Shown here one piece after another: positions 45,647-55,610 of a stretch of 64,000 bases of DNA. The notes beneath the pieces were generated by a model, which saw only the letters and a list, made by a program, of their open reading frames with translations, had not been told where the DNA came from and ran no database searches. The translations under genes were made by a program, and so were the position numbers. The DNA is taken from the NCBI GenBank assembly GCA_020852865.1, contig JADYZZ010000045.1:16813-80812 (forward strand), read 5' to 3'. Numbering within the stretch: position 1 is the stretch's first letter; each line of letters opens with the position of its first letter. This stretch comes from Rubrivivax sp. Lineage in GTDB: Bacteria > Pseudomonadota > Gammaproteobacteria > Burkholderiales > Burkholderiaceae_C.

Positions 45647-47293
45647 TCACCCCGCGCCGCGAAGCTTGGCGTATTCGCGCTCGCGCAGGGTACGCCGGTT
45701 GATCTTGCCCGTGACCGTGGCGGGCATTTCGTCGACGTATTCGATTGCGCGCGGATACTTGTACGGCGCGGTGACGGACTTGACGTGGTCCTGCAACTCC
45801 CGCGTCAGCCCCGCGCCGGCTTGTACCCCGGGACGCAGGATCACGAAGGCCTTCACGATCTCGCCGCGCTCAGCGTCGGGGCTGCCCACGACCGCGCAGA
45901 CCTCGACCGCCGGGTGTTCGGCCAGCGCATTCTCGACCTCGAGCGGTCCGATCCGATAGCCGGCCGAGTTGATGACGTCGTCCGAGCGCCCGCGATACCA
46001 GAGATAGCCCTGCGCATCCTTGCGGGCGCGATCGTTGGTCAGGTACCAGGAACCGTCGAGGCAGTTCAACACACAGGCCTGCGTCCGGTCCGCGTCCTTC
46101 CAGTAGCCCAGCATGAGCTGAGGATTCGGCAGCTTGAGCGCCAGATCGCCTTCCTCGCCCGGCGCCAGCCGCTTGCCCTGCGCATCGATCACGTCGAGAT
46201 CGCAGCCTGGCGCCGGCCGGCCCATCGAGCCGTACCGGACGGGCTCGCTCGGGAAGTTCAGCGTCAGCATCAGGGCCTCGGTCTGGCCGTAGGCCTCATC
46301 GATGCGGAGGCCGGTCGCCTGCTCCCAGCGCTGCGCCACGGCAGGACTCAGGGCCTCGCCGGCGGTGACCACGCGCCGCAAGCGCCCCAGATCGCGTGCG
46401 GTCGCCACCTCGCCGACGACGCGCGCGATTTCGGTGCCGGGTGCGCAGTAGACGCTGACGTTGTGTCGGCGGATGAGTCCGGGGCGCTCTTGCGCGACGA
46501 AGGGGCCGTCGTAGAAGAGCGAACAGGCGCCGCAGCTGAGGGGACCGAAGAGGATGCTGGTCCCGGCCTTGCTCCAGCCGGTGTCGGCCGTGCACCAGAT
46601 CACGTCGCCGGGGCGCAGGTCGAGCCAGTAGATCGCCGATGTGCGCCAGGCGTAGACGGCGCGGGCGGCCTGCACCACGGCCTTCGGGTGACCCGTCGAG
46701 CCAGAGGTGTAGTACATGATCGCGGGGTCTTCGGCGTCGACGGTCGCCGGCTCGGCAACATCGGCCGCGCGCGCGAGTTCCGCGTCCCAGTCGAGCCAGC
46801 CCGGTGCCGAGCCGAGTGCGATCTTGACGGCGAGTGCGTCCTCGACCGCGCCGAACTTGCCGATCTGCCCGGGACGGCAGATCACGCCCTTGGCTTCGGC
46901 ATTGCGCACGCGATACTCGAGGTCGCGCGCCGTGAGCATCTCGATGCACGGCACGGGCACCGCGCCGAGCTTCATGAGCGCGATCAGCGCGACGAACCAT
47001 TCGGGCACGCGCGGCAGCATGACGAGCACGCGATCGCCCTTGGCCACGCCGCGCGTGCGCAACGCGTTCGCCAGCCGGTTCGACAGCTGCGACAGGCCGG
47101 AGTAGCTGCAGGTGCGGCTGTTTCCGGCCGCATCCTCCCAGATCAGCGCCGGACCGTCGCGTTCGCGTGCCCAACGATCGACCACGTCGGCGCCGAAGTT
47201 GAACGTCGCGGGGACCCGCCACCGGAACTCCGCGCAGATGGTTTCGTAGGTTTCCCGGGGCGTCTCCGGCGCGGGAGACCATACGTCGCGCAT
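45647..47293 (-). CDS. AMP-forming acyl-CoA synthetase (ANL superfamily)
   Basis: The 548-residue ANL enzyme has the P-loop YYTSGSTGHPKAVV, motif YGQTE, the hinge region YRGRSDDVINSAGYRIGP, and the C-terminal catalytic Lys in TVTGKINRRTLR. It activates a carboxylate to an acyl-CoA via an acyl-adenylate; the layout fits the acetyl/medium-chain (ACSM-like) or aryl group. ATG 47293 has GGAGAAATCG directly upstream; longer in-frame starts are not conserved. It diverges from a LysR gene across 263 bases and is probably its target. Confidence 0.91.
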   Translation of the reverse strand: MRDVWSPAPETPRETYETICAEFRWRVPATFNFGADVVDRWARERDGPALIWEDAAGNSRTCSYSGLSQLSNRLANALRTRGVAKGDRVLVMLPRVPEWFVALIALMKLGAVPVPCIEMLTARDLEYRVRNAEAKGVICRPGQIGKFGAVEDALAVKIALGSAPGWLDWDAELARAADVAEPATVDAEDPAIMYYTSGSTGHPKAVVQAARAVYAWRTSAIYWLDLRPGDVIWCTADTGWSKAGTSILFGPLSCGACSLFYDGPFVAQERPGLIRRHNVSVYCAPGTEIARVVGEVATARDLGRLRRVVTAGEALSPAVAQRWEQATGLRIDEAYGQTEALMLTLNFPSEPVRYGSMGRPAPGCDLDVIDAQGKRLAPGEEGDLALKLPNPQLMLGYWKDADRTQACVLNCLDGSWYLTNDRARKDAQGYLWYRGRSDDVINSAGYRIGPLEVENALAEHPAVEVCAVVGSPDAERGEIVKAFVILRPGVQAGAGLTRELQDHVKSVTAPYKYPRAIEYVDEMPATVTGKINRRTLREREYAKLRGAG

Positions 47294-47556
47294 CGATTTC
47301 TCCGTCTGCACGCGGCCGAACGGCACAGGCTGCAGATCCGTGCGGCAGTCTAGGATCGGGCCGCGGGAGCGCCAAATCGAATGACGGGATCGCATAATGC
47401 CCGGATTGCATCGCCCGTCGACCGAGGGGATCTGCCGGCCGCGGGGGCAGGCAGGCAAGGGCTGGCGCACGATCGGGCTCGGCGCTCGGCCCCAGTCGGG
47501 ACAGCCATGGAGCCCGAGCCGCGCGCCTGCAGCGCGAACCCCTTCGAAGCCGCCGA

Positions 47557-48531
47557 ATGACCCGACTTCTCCCTCGTCCGCCCGATATCGCGACGCTGCC
47601 GTTTCGCTTGAAGTTCCGGCAGTTGGTGCTGCTGGACGCACTGGGCGATACGCAATCGCTGCGCAAGGCGGCGGCGCGGACGCACCTGACGCAGCCGGCT
47701 GCGACGCGCGCGATGGCCGAGCTGGAATCGGCGTTCGGCGTGCGCCTGTTCGAGCGCTCGCATGCCGGCATGACGCCCACCGTCTACGGCAGTGCGTTGA
47801 TCCAGCATGCCCGCCGCGTGCTGTACGACGTGCAGCAGGCGCACGCGGAAATCCAGGCGCTGCGCACCGGATCGCACGGCCTCGTGCGCATCGGGTCGCT
47901 GCTGCCGCCGGCGGCGAGCCTGCTGCCGGCGGCCGTGGGCGAGGTGAAGCGGCAGTTCCCGCACATGCGCTTCTCGCTCGAGCAGCTGCCGCAACGGCCC
48001 CTGGTGGAGCGGATTCGCGAAGGCAGCCTCGATATCGCGCTGTGCCGCGTCGTCACCGACCCCGACGAGGCCAACGGCCTCGAGCAGTCCGTGCTCTTCG
48101 AGGACGATTTCGTGCTCGTAGCGGCCCGCAGTCACCGCTTCGCGCGCGCCAGGACGCTCGCGCTCGTCGATCTGATCGACGAGCCCTGGGTCCTGCCGCA
48201 TGCCAGCGGCCTTCTCTATGCGCACGTGCACGCGCTGTTCCTGACGCAGGCGGGTCGGCTGCCCGGCAACACGGTGGAATCGTCGACGCCGCTGGCAACC
48301 AACCTGCAGCTCGTCGAGCAGTACGGCTTCCTGAATTTCATGCAGAGGACCGTCGCCACGAGCTATGCGAAACGCGGCCAGCTGCGCATCCTGCCGATCT
48401 CGCTCGGCAGTCCGCTCGGGCCGCACGTCACGGTCGTGCGCAGCAGCGCCGGCATCGCGCCCGCAGTCGACATCACCTTGCAGGCCCTGCGCCGGATGGC
48501 GGCGCAGGAAACGGCCGGCGGCCAGGAGTGA
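47557..48531 (+). CDS. LysR-family transcriptional regulator
   Basis: The 324-residue protein has the N-terminal winged HTH (FRQLVLLDALGDTQSLRKAAARTHLTQPAATRAMAELE, here about residues 20-57, truncated in citation to its key QPAATRAMAELE) and a two-lobed effector-binding domain. It resembles the GbpR/aromatic-type LysR regulators. The divergent orientation to the acyl-CoA synthetase suggests control of that gene, and the adjacent tail-to-tail ABC operon is a second candidate. Confidence 0.92.
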   Translation: MTRLLPRPPDIATLPFRLKFRQLVLLDALGDTQSLRKAAARTHLTQPAATRAMAELESAFGVRLFERSHAGMTPTVYGSALIQHARRVLYDVQQAHAEIQALRTGSHGLVRIGSLLPPAASLLPAAVGEVKRQFPHMRFSLEQLPQRPLVERIREGSLDIALCRVVTDPDEANGLEQSVLFEDDFVLVAARSHRFARARTLALVDLIDEPWVLPHASGLLYAHVHALFLTQAGRLPGNTVESSTPLATNLQLVEQYGFLNFMQRTVATSYAKRGQLRILPISLGSPLGPHVTVVRSSAGIAPAVDITLQALRRMAAQETAGGQE

Positions 48532-48541
48532 TCGCCGCCGC

Positions 48542-50143
48542 TCAGGGTCTGGGTGCTTCGACCCAGGCCTCGGCGAGGTTGCCCGCGGCACCTTCGACGC
48601 CGTTGAAGAGGTCGTGCGCGCGCCGGTTCCACACGTTGCCGCGCGGCACCGCCACCAGCGGCAGGAGCGGCAACTCCTCCATCACCACAGCCTGCACACG
48701 GCGGAACTGCGCCACGCGCTTGGCGTTGTCCGGCTCGACGGCGGCTTGCCCCAGCAGGGCATCGACCTCGGCGTTCTGGTAGCCCGGGGCATTGATCCAG
48801 GGGATCCCCTTGCCCGCATCCTTCGACGCATAGAGGCGCTGGACGCCCACGGTGGGATCGAACAGCGTACCCAGCCCGTTGACCGTGAGGTCGAACTCGC
48901 GCTTGGCGTAGATGCGCTGGACGAAAACGCCCAGATCCTGACTGCGCACCGTCAGGTGGATGCCGACACGTGCCAGCGCCGCCTTCACGTACTCGGCCAC
49001 CTGCTTGAGCGTGGGCGTGGGAAAGTAGTCGATCGTCGCGGCGAAGCGCTTGCCGTCCGGTCCGCGCTTGAATCCGGCGGCGTCGAGCAGCGCGTTGGCT
49101 GCCGCCGCGTCGTGCTTGTACGGCTTGAGTCCGGGATCGTGGAAGGGCAGGAGCGTCGGCGGAACGGGCGAACCGAGCGGCTGGGCGAACTGGTGGTAGG
49201 CCACCTTGTTCAGCAGGCTCAGGTCGATCGCGTGCGCGACGGCCTTGCGCACCTGCGGGTGGCCGAAGAACTCGTTCTTCAGGTTGAACTCGACGACCGC
49301 GATGTTGTTGAGGTAGGCGCTCGGCTGCGCCTCGGCGTGCAGCCGGGGGTGGTTCTGCAGCCGGACGACGTCGGCCAGCGACACCGAAGTGCTGAAGTCG
49401 GACGCGCCCGTCTCCAGCGCGGCGGCGATGGCCGCCGCGTCGGCGGAGAAGCGGAAGATCACACGGTCCAGGTAGGGCTTGCCGCGATCCCAGTAGTCGG
49501 GGTTGCGCTCGAGTTCGACGTGTGAGCCGCGCACCCATTGTTTGAAGCGGAAGGGCCCGGTCCCGACCGGTGCGTTGGCATTCTGCGCGGCCGCTGCCTC
49601 GCCTCTTTCGTAGACATGCTTGGGGACGATCGGGGACTCGGCCGCCGCCAATGCGCGCAGCAGGTACGGCGCGGGCGCCGAGAGCACCATCACGGCGGTC
49701 AGCGGATCGGGTGTCTCCACCCGTTCCACGCCGGCCAAGCTGGTCCGCCCGCGCGGGTTGGCGCGCTTGAGCTCCTGGATCGAATAGGCCACGTCGGCCG
49801 AGCTGAACGGCTGGCCGTCGTGCCACTTGACGCCCGGGCGCAGCCGGAACGAGTAGCGCTTGCCGTCGGCCGACACCGTCCACGCCGTGGCCAGCAGCGG
49901 CCTCGGGTTGAACTGGTCGTCGAAGCCGAGCAGCCCCTCGGTCACCTTGGCGCTGATGTCGCGCACGCCGACGGTGGTGTTGGTCAACGACACCAGCGCA
50001 GGCGGCTCGGCTCCGACGATCGTGAGCGTGCCGCCGCGCTGGGGTGGCGCGGCCAGGGTCGCGCCGCAAAGCGCGCCCGCCGCTGCTGCGGCGCACAGGG
50101 CCTTGCGAAGGGAGGACGGGGCAACGACGAAGGGCAAGGACAT
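48542..50143 (-). CDS. Dipeptide/oligopeptide-type ABC transporter substrate-binding protein
   Basis: The 533-residue family-5 binding protein has a signal peptide (about 1-31), then RGGTLTIVGAEPPALVSL, WHDGQPFSSADVAYSI and GTGPFRFKQW, followed by the hinge and second lobe. It delivers a peptide-, nickel- or opine-like ligand to the importer. It is the last gene of the operon; its start (ATG 50143) is 62 bases after the amidase stop. No lipobox Cys is seen, so it is likely free in the periplasm. Confidence 0.93.
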   Translation of the reverse strand: MSLPFVVAPSSLRKALCAAAAAGALCGATLAAPPQRGGTLTIVGAEPPALVSLTNTTVGVRDISAKVTEGLLGFDDQFNPRPLLATAWTVSADGKRYSFRLRPGVKWHDGQPFSSADVAYSIQELKRANPRGRTSLAGVERVETPDPLTAVMVLSAPAPYLLRALAAAESPIVPKHVYERGEAAAAQNANAPVGTGPFRFKQWVRGSHVELERNPDYWDRGKPYLDRVIFRFSADAAAIAAALETGASDFSTSVSLADVVRLQNHPRLHAEAQPSAYLNNIAVVEFNLKNEFFGHPQVRKAVAHAIDLSLLNKVAYHQFAQPLGSPVPPTLLPFHDPGLKPYKHDAAAANALLDAAGFKRGPDGKRFAATIDYFPTPTLKQVAEYVKAALARVGIHLTVRSQDLGVFVQRIYAKREFDLTVNGLGTLFDPTVGVQRLYASKDAGKGIPWINAPGYQNAEVDALLGQAAVEPDNAKRVAQFRRVQAVVMEELPLLPLVAVPRGNVWNRRAHDLFNGVEGAAGNLAEAWVEAPRP

Positions 50144-50205
50144 GTGGGCTCCGGCAATCGAAGGAGGAAGGTCGGGGAGAAGCAGCGCGGCCAGCGGCCG
50201 CCCGA

Positions 50206-51681
50206 TCACGACGGGGGATCCAAGACCGGCGGTCGGCGATGCGTCCACGGCGAAAGCGCTTCGAGTTCGGCCGCGACCTTCAGCAGCCGGGCCTCGGCAT
50301 ACCAGGGGCCGACGAACTGCAGACCGACAGGCAGGCCGGCGCGCGTCCAGCCCACGGGCACGCTGAGGGCGGGGTTGCCGCTGACGTTGAACGGGTGGCA
50401 GTGGTGGATCCAGGCGGTGCGCAGCGGCCCCCAGGCGTGGCCGTCGATGACCAGCGGCGCAGTCGGGTCGGCCTGCGCCGGCACCGGCGGCGCCGACAGC
50501 GTGGGCGTAGCCAGGACGTCGGCGTCCTCGAACAGCGCCTGCACGCGGCGGAAGAAGCTCGTACGGTCGACCAGGCCCTGCTGCAGTTGCCGGCAAGTCA
50601 GCTCGCCGCCGGCTTGCACGCGGGCACGGAAACCGGCCGGCAGGTCCTCGCCATGTTCGCGCAGAAGATGTCCGTATCGGTGCTGGTTGAGCGCGCCTGC
50701 GATGGCCGCGAGGATCGCGCTGGACGCGGCGAGGTCCGCGTGCCGCCGGGCGACGGCGGCGCCCAGTCCCGCGAGTCGGTGCAGCGCCTGTTCGCACAGC
50801 GCGCGCACCTGCTCGTCGAGGCCCTCCGCGCCGTCGCCGGCAGCCAGGTAGGGCAGCCAGGCGATGCGCAGCGCGCGCAGATCGCCGTCGGCGCGTGCCG
50901 CGGCGCGCAGGTGCTGCCGCGGCACTGCGTACGACCAAGGATCGCTTTCATGCTTGCCCGCCATCACGTCGAGTGACCAGGCGAGGTCGGACACGGCTCG
51001 CGCGAGCGGGCCGATCTGAACCAGGGCGCCGAAGGCGTCGAGCGCGTCGGCCGAGGGCACCAGGCCGTGCGTGGCCTTGATGCCCAGCACGCCGCAGCAC
51101 GAGGCGGGGATGCGAACCGAGCCGCCGGCGTCGGTTCCGATGGACAGCACCGACGCTCCGGTCGCCACCGCCGCGGCACTGCCGCCGCTCGAGCCGCCCG
51201 GCGTGCGTTCGGTGTCCCAAGGATTGCGCGCCGTTCCGTAATGGGCGTTTTCGTTGGTCGGGCGGTGGCCGAACTCGGGCATGTTGGTCATGCCGACGAA
51301 CACCGCGCCGGCCGAGCGCAGGCGCGCCACGGCCGGACTGTCGGCCGGCGCCACTTGGCCGGCGAACAACGCGGAGCCGAATGTCAAAGGCGCGCCCTGA
51401 ACGGCAATCGTGTCCTTGACCGAGAACGGCACGCCGGCCAGCTGCGCCACGTCGGTGCCGCGGCGGTAGGCCGCCTCGGCCTCGCGCGCGGCCGCCAGCG
51501 CGGCCTGCGGCGCCGTCCAGGTGAACATGCGCAGCCTGTCGTTCAGCGCTTCGATGCGCTCGAGGGTCCGCTTCACCACCTCCACCGGCGAGAGTTCGCG
51601 GCGGACGTACAACGCCGTCAGCGTCTGGGCCGACAGCAGTGTGACGTCCTCGGGATGCGCGCTCGGCTCGATCGCGAACAT
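50206..51681 (-). CDS. Amidase (amidase-signature family)
   Basis: The 491-residue enzyme has the Ser-cisSer-Lys site: Lys in PFSVKDTIAV (about 95), RTPGGSSGGSAAAVATG (about 168-184) with the cis-Ser, and GTDAGGSVRIPASCCG with the nucleophilic Ser. It hydrolyses an amide to acid and ammonia in the cytoplasm. Its position inside the ABC operon implies it acts on the imported substrate. ATG 51681 starts 9 bases after the preceding gene's stop. Confidence 0.93.
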   Translation of the reverse strand: MFAIEPSAHPEDVTLLSAQTLTALYVRRELSPVEVVKRTLERIEALNDRLRMFTWTAPQAALAAAREAEAAYRRGTDVAQLAGVPFSVKDTIAVQGAPLTFGSALFAGQVAPADSPAVARLRSAGAVFVGMTNMPEFGHRPTNENAHYGTARNPWDTERTPGGSSGGSAAAVATGASVLSIGTDAGGSVRIPASCCGVLGIKATHGLVPSADALDAFGALVQIGPLARAVSDLAWSLDVMAGKHESDPWSYAVPRQHLRAAARADGDLRALRIAWLPYLAAGDGAEGLDEQVRALCEQALHRLAGLGAAVARRHADLAASSAILAAIAGALNQHRYGHLLREHGEDLPAGFRARVQAGGELTCRQLQQGLVDRTSFFRRVQALFEDADVLATPTLSAPPVPAQADPTAPLVIDGHAWGPLRTAWIHHCHPFNVSGNPALSVPVGWTRAGLPVGLQFVGPWYAEARLLKVAAELEALSPWTHRRPPVLDPPS

Positions 51682-51690
51682 GGGCGTCGC

Positions 51691-52641
51691 TCAGGCGAAA
51701 TGGCAGGCCGCCCGATGGCCTGCGGCCACCAGGCGCAGCATGGGTGCCTCAGTGCCGCAGCGCGCCTGGGCCTGCGGGCAACGGGCGCGAAAGCGGCATC
51801 CTTCGGCCGGGCCGGCGGCGAGCGCCTCGGCCGGCATCGCCACGGCCCGCCGACGGTGCTGCGGATCGATGGAGGGTGCGGCGGCGATCAACGTGCGCGT
51901 GTACGGGTGCCGGGGCAGGCGCCACAGACGGTCGTGGTCGGCGCTCTCGACGATGCGGCCGGCGTACATGACGAGCACGCGGTCGGCGAAGTAGCGCACC
52001 ACCGACAGATCGTGCGAGATGAACAGGTAGGAGAGCCCCAGGTTCTGCTTGAGCTCGGCCAGCAGGTTGAGGATCTGTGCCTGGATCGACACATCGAGCG
52101 CCGAGACCGGCTCGTCGCACACGATGAACTCGGGTTCGAGCACGAGCGCGCGGGCGATGCCGATGCGCTGGCGCTCACCGCCCGAGAATTCGTGCGGGTA
52201 GCGCTCGAGTGCCGTCGCGGGCAGGCCGACGCGCCGCACGATCGCAGCGGCGCGCTGCCGGCGCACCGCCGCATCGCCCAGGCGATGCACCTTCAGCGCC
52301 GTGTCGAGCAGCGTGCCCACCGTCTGGCGCGGGTTCAGCGAGCCGTACGGGTCCTGGAACACCATCTGCATGCGGCGCCGCTGCGCGCGCAGCGCCCGCT
52401 GGCCGAGCTGCGCAATCGAGGTGCCGCCGAGTCGGATGTCGCCGCCGCTGGCGGGCGTCAGGCGCAGGATGGCACGGCCCAGCGTCGATTTGCCGCATCC
52501 CGATTCGCCGACCAGGCCGACTGTCTCGCCGCGCTCGATGTCGAGGTCCACGCCGTCGACGGCAGGCACCTCGCGGCCCGCGCTGCGATAGCGCACCTGG
52601 AGCTTTTCCACCGACAGCAGCGGCACGCCGGCTTCAATCAT
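51691..52641 (-). CDS. Dipeptide-type ABC transporter ATP-binding protein (OppF/DppF)
   Basis: The 316-residue ATPase has Walker A GESGCGKST (about 44-52), signature FSGGERQRIGIARAL, Walker B FIVCDEPVSALD and the H-loop ISHDL. The C-terminal oligopeptide/dipeptide domain carries the cysteine cluster CRFRARCPQAQARC, typical of the OppF/DppF group. It overlaps the OppD start end by 8 bases. Confidence 0.94.
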   Translation of the reverse strand: MIEAGVPLLSVEKLQVRYRSAGREVPAVDGVDLDIERGETVGLVGESGCGKSTLGRAILRLTPASGGDIRLGGTSIAQLGQRALRAQRRRMQMVFQDPYGSLNPRQTVGTLLDTALKVHRLGDAAVRRQRAAAIVRRVGLPATALERYPHEFSGGERQRIGIARALVLEPEFIVCDEPVSALDVSIQAQILNLLAELKQNLGLSYLFISHDLSVVRYFADRVLVMYAGRIVESADHDRLWRLPRHPYTRTLIAAAPSIDPQHRRRAVAMPAEALAAGPAEGCRFRARCPQAQARCGTEAPMLRLVAAGHRAACHFA

Positions 52642-53611
52642 GGCTTGCCGCCACGAGGTCGCAGGCGACCCGGTGCGCGGGCCCTGACGCCCGCAAGGCC
52701 GGCACGGCGAGCCGGCACGCCGGCTGCACCGCCGGACAGCGGGGCGCGAAGGCGCATCCCGGCTCGCCCTGCGCCGACTCGATGCTGCCGCGGATCTCCT
52801 GCAGCCGGCTCGTGCGGTAGTGGGCGTCGCCGTCGGCGCGGATGGTCGAGTTCAGCAGCCCGCGCGCGTACGGATGCAGCGGGCCGGCGCCGGCGAAGAA
52901 ACGCGCGGCCGTGCCCTCTTCGACCACCCGGCCCGCATACATCGCGACCACGCGGTCGGCCCACTGCGCGACGACGCCGAGATCATGCGTGATGAGCAGC
53001 AGACCCATCCCCAACTGGCGGCGCAGCGTGTCGAGCAGCTCCAGCACCTGGGACTGGATCGTGACGTCGAGCGCGGTGGTGGGCTCGTCGGCGATCAGCA
53101 GTTGCGGCGTGCACGCCACCGCCATCGCGATCATCACGCGCTGCCGCATGCCGCCCGAGAGGCGATGCGGGTACTCGTCGCAGCAGCGATGCGCCTCGGC
53201 GATGCGCACCAGCGACAGCAGCTCCACCGCGCGCCGCCGCGCGGCCGCTCGGCTCATGTTCTCGTGCAGGCGCAGCACCTCGGCGATCTGCCGGCCGACC
53301 GTCATCACCGGGTTGAGCGAGGTCATCGGCTCCTGGAACACCATCGCGATGCGCTTGCCGCGCAGCGCGCGCAGCGCACGCGGCGCGGCGGCCAGGAGGT
53401 CGACCTCGCCCAGGCGCATGTGGGAGGCGCGCACCTCGGCCTCGGGCGGCAGCAGCCGCATCAGCGACAGCGCCGTGGCCGACTTGCCGCAGCCCGATTC
53501 GCCGACCAGGGCGACCGTCTCGCCTGCGGCCACCGTGAGCGCGAGATCGTGCACGGCCCGGTGGCGCGGAAAGCCGATGCCGAGGCCTTCGACGGACAGG
53601 ACGACCGACAT
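52634..53611 (-). CDS. Dipeptide-type ABC transporter ATP-binding protein (OppD/DppD)
   Basis: The 325-residue ATPase has Walker A GESGCGKSATA, signature LSGGMRQRVMIAMAV, Walker B LLIADEPTTALD and H-loop ITHDLG, with the C-terminal CAFAPRCPAVQPAC cysteine cluster. It is the partner of the other ATPase and together they energise the permease pair. ATG 53611 fits the strand before Walker A; the long upstream open frame overlaps the permease gene and is rejected. Confidence 0.94.
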   Translation of the reverse strand: MSVVLSVEGLGIGFPRHRAVHDLALTVAAGETVALVGESGCGKSATALSLMRLLPPEAEVRASHMRLGEVDLLAAAPRALRALRGKRIAMVFQEPMTSLNPVMTVGRQIAEVLRLHENMSRAAARRRAVELLSLVRIAEAHRCCDEYPHRLSGGMRQRVMIAMAVACTPQLLIADEPTTALDVTIQSQVLELLDTLRRQLGMGLLLITHDLGVVAQWADRVVAMYAGRVVEEGTAARFFAGAGPLHPYARGLLNSTIRADGDAHYRTSRLQEIRGSIESAQGEPGCAFAPRCPAVQPACRLAVPALRASGPAHRVACDLVAASHD

Positions 53612-53628
53612 GCTTGCGGGGCGGCAGC

Positions 53629-54447
53629 TCAGCGCGAGCGCAGCCGCGGGTTGAAGTGATCGTTGAGCCCGTCGCCGAGCAGGTTCAGCGACAGCACGAC
53701 CAGCGAGATGGCGGCGCCGGGCAGCGCAGTCAGGTACCACGCGCTGCGCAGCAGCTCGCGGCCGTTGCCGATCATCGCGCCCCAGCTCATGACGTTCGGG
53801 TCGCTCAGGCCGAGGAACGACAAGGCCGATTCGAGCAGGATCGCGCTGGCGACCATCACCGACGTCGTCACCACGACGGGCGGCAGTGCGTTGGGCAACA
53901 TCTCGCCGAAGATGATGCGCAGATGGCTGTAGCCCAGGCTGCGCGCGGCCGTCACGAAGTCGGCCTCGCGCAGCGAACGGAACTGCGCGCGCACCAGGCG
54001 GGCGATGGTGGGCCAGGAGGCCAGGCCGATCGCCAGCGCGACCGTGCCGGTGGACGGATTGGCGATGGCGATGATGACGATCGCCAGCAGCATCGTCGGC
54101 GTGGTCTGGAAGAGCTCGGTCAGCCGCGTCAGCGCCGTGTCGATGCGGCCGCCGAAGTAGCCGCCGGCGGCGCCCACCACGGTGCCGATGACCAACCCGA
54201 TCAGCGCCGCATAGGCGCCCACCGCCATCGACGCGCGCGCGCCGTGCACCAGGCCGGCCGCGACGTCGCGGCCCAAGGCGTCGGTGCCGAGCGGAAATGC
54301 CATGTCCTGGCCCGGCCACAGCAGCGGCTGGCCCACCATGTCGAGCGGATCGCCCGGAAAGATCCAGCCCGCCGCGGCCGCGAGCGCGGCGAAGGCGAGC
54401 AGCACGCCGGCACCGGCCAGCGCAGCGCGATTGCGCAGCAACGGCAT
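53629..54447 (-). CDS. Dipeptide-type ABC transporter permease (OppC/DppC)
   Basis: The 272-residue permease has five to six transmembrane helices, PLGTDALGRDVAAGLVHGAR near the start, and the EAA-type loop READFVTAARSLGYSHLRIIFGEMLPN. It forms the channel with OppB. It starts 4 bases after the OppB stop and ends 18 bases before OppD. Confidence 0.94.
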   Translation of the reverse strand: MPLLRNRAALAGAGVLLAFAALAAAAGWIFPGDPLDMVGQPLLWPGQDMAFPLGTDALGRDVAAGLVHGARASMAVGAYAALIGLVIGTVVGAAGGYFGGRIDTALTRLTELFQTTPTMLLAIVIIAIANPSTGTVALAIGLASWPTIARLVRAQFRSLREADFVTAARSLGYSHLRIIFGEMLPNALPPVVVTTSVMVASAILLESALSFLGLSDPNVMSWGAMIGNGRELLRSAWYLTALPGAAISLVVLSLNLLGDGLNDHFNPRLRSR

Positions 54448-54451
54448 GGCG

Positions 54452-55438
54452 CTACCTGGCTTCGATGCGCGGGTCGAGCCACGCGTGCAGCAGGTCGATC
54501 AGGGCGTTGGCGACGATCACCACCAACGACGCCAGCAGCAGCACGCCGAGCAGCACCGGGTAGTCGCGCGCCAGCACGGCCTCGGTCGCCAGAGTGCCCA
54601 TGCCGGGCCAGCCGAACACGGTCTCGATGACGACCGAACCGCCGAGCAGGTGGCTCAGGTGCAGCCCCGCCATGGTCGTCACCGGGATCAGGGCATTGCG
54701 AAGCACATGCCGCACCTGGATGGCCAGCGGCGACAGGCCCTTGGCCGCCGCCGTGCGCACGAAGTCGTGCCGGCTCACCTCGAGCATGGACGCGCGCGTC
54801 AGCCGGGCGTAGATGGCCACGAAGAAGGTCGACAGCGCCAGCGCCGGCAAGGCCAGATGCGCGAGGCGGTCCTGCCACCAGGCCAGGCCCTGCAGGCCGG
54901 CACCGAGCGTCTGACTGCCCCCGCTCGGGAACCAGCCCAGATGGACCGAGAAGACCACCACCGCCATCAGCCCGACCCAGAAGCCGGGCATCGAGTACAG
55001 CAGCAGGACCGCGACCGACAGCGCATGGTCGACCCACTTGCCCGGCCACACCGACATGGCGACCCCCGCCGCTGTTCCGAGCGCGACCGCCATGGCGAGT
55101 GCCGCGCACATCAGCAGCAGCGTGGTCGGCAAGCGCGCAGCGATGAGGTCGGCGACCGGCGCGCGGTAGCGCGCGGACTGGCCGAGGCTGAAGTGGGCCA
55201 GGTTGTCGAGGTAGGCGAACAGCTGCGCCGGCACCGAACGGTCGAGCCCGAAGCGGGCCCTCAGCTGCGCCATGGTCTCCGCGGTGGCCGCGCCCGATTC
55301 GGCGGCCATGACGTCGGCCGCATCGCCCGGCACCATCTGCAGCAGGCAGAAGTTCAGGATCACGATCCCGACCATCGTGGGCAGGGCGTGCAGGGCAATG
55401 CGCTTCAGGCTGGCCTGAACGCGGTGAAATCGCTGCAT
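54452..55438 (-). CDS. Dipeptide-type ABC transporter permease (OppB/DppB)
   Basis: The 328-residue permease has an N-terminal helix, LPTMVGIVILNFCLLQMVPGD, a large periplasmic loop, and the EAA loop EVSRHDFVRTAAAKGLSPLAIQVRHVLRN. It is the first gene of the operon oppB-oppC-oppD-oppF-amidase-binding protein. ATG 55438 is chosen as it directly precedes the amphipathic start MQRFHRVQASLKRI; longer in-frame readings lie in the divergent promoter. Confidence 0.93.
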   Translation of the reverse strand: MQRFHRVQASLKRIALHALPTMVGIVILNFCLLQMVPGDAADVMAAESGAATAETMAQLRARFGLDRSVPAQLFAYLDNLAHFSLGQSARYRAPVADLIAARLPTTLLLMCAALAMAVALGTAAGVAMSVWPGKWVDHALSVAVLLLYSMPGFWVGLMAVVVFSVHLGWFPSGGSQTLGAGLQGLAWWQDRLAHLALPALALSTFFVAIYARLTRASMLEVSRHDFVRTAAAKGLSPLAIQVRHVLRNALIPVTTMAGLHLSHLLGGSVVIETVFGWPGMGTLATEAVLARDYPVLLGVLLLASLVVIVANALIDLLHAWLDPRIEAR

Positions 55439-55610
55439 CGGTCGAACGGTCGAGCCGGTGAGTGAGGCCGGGAACCCGATGCAGTCTAGGCGCGGCGCGC
55501 GCGCGCGGCGTGATCGAAGGATGTGAGCGGCCGATATCAGCTTCGGATCGCCCGCAGGCCGGCCGGGCTGCACGCCTGTGAGACGGATCGGTTCGCCGGC
55601 GAGTCGGCGT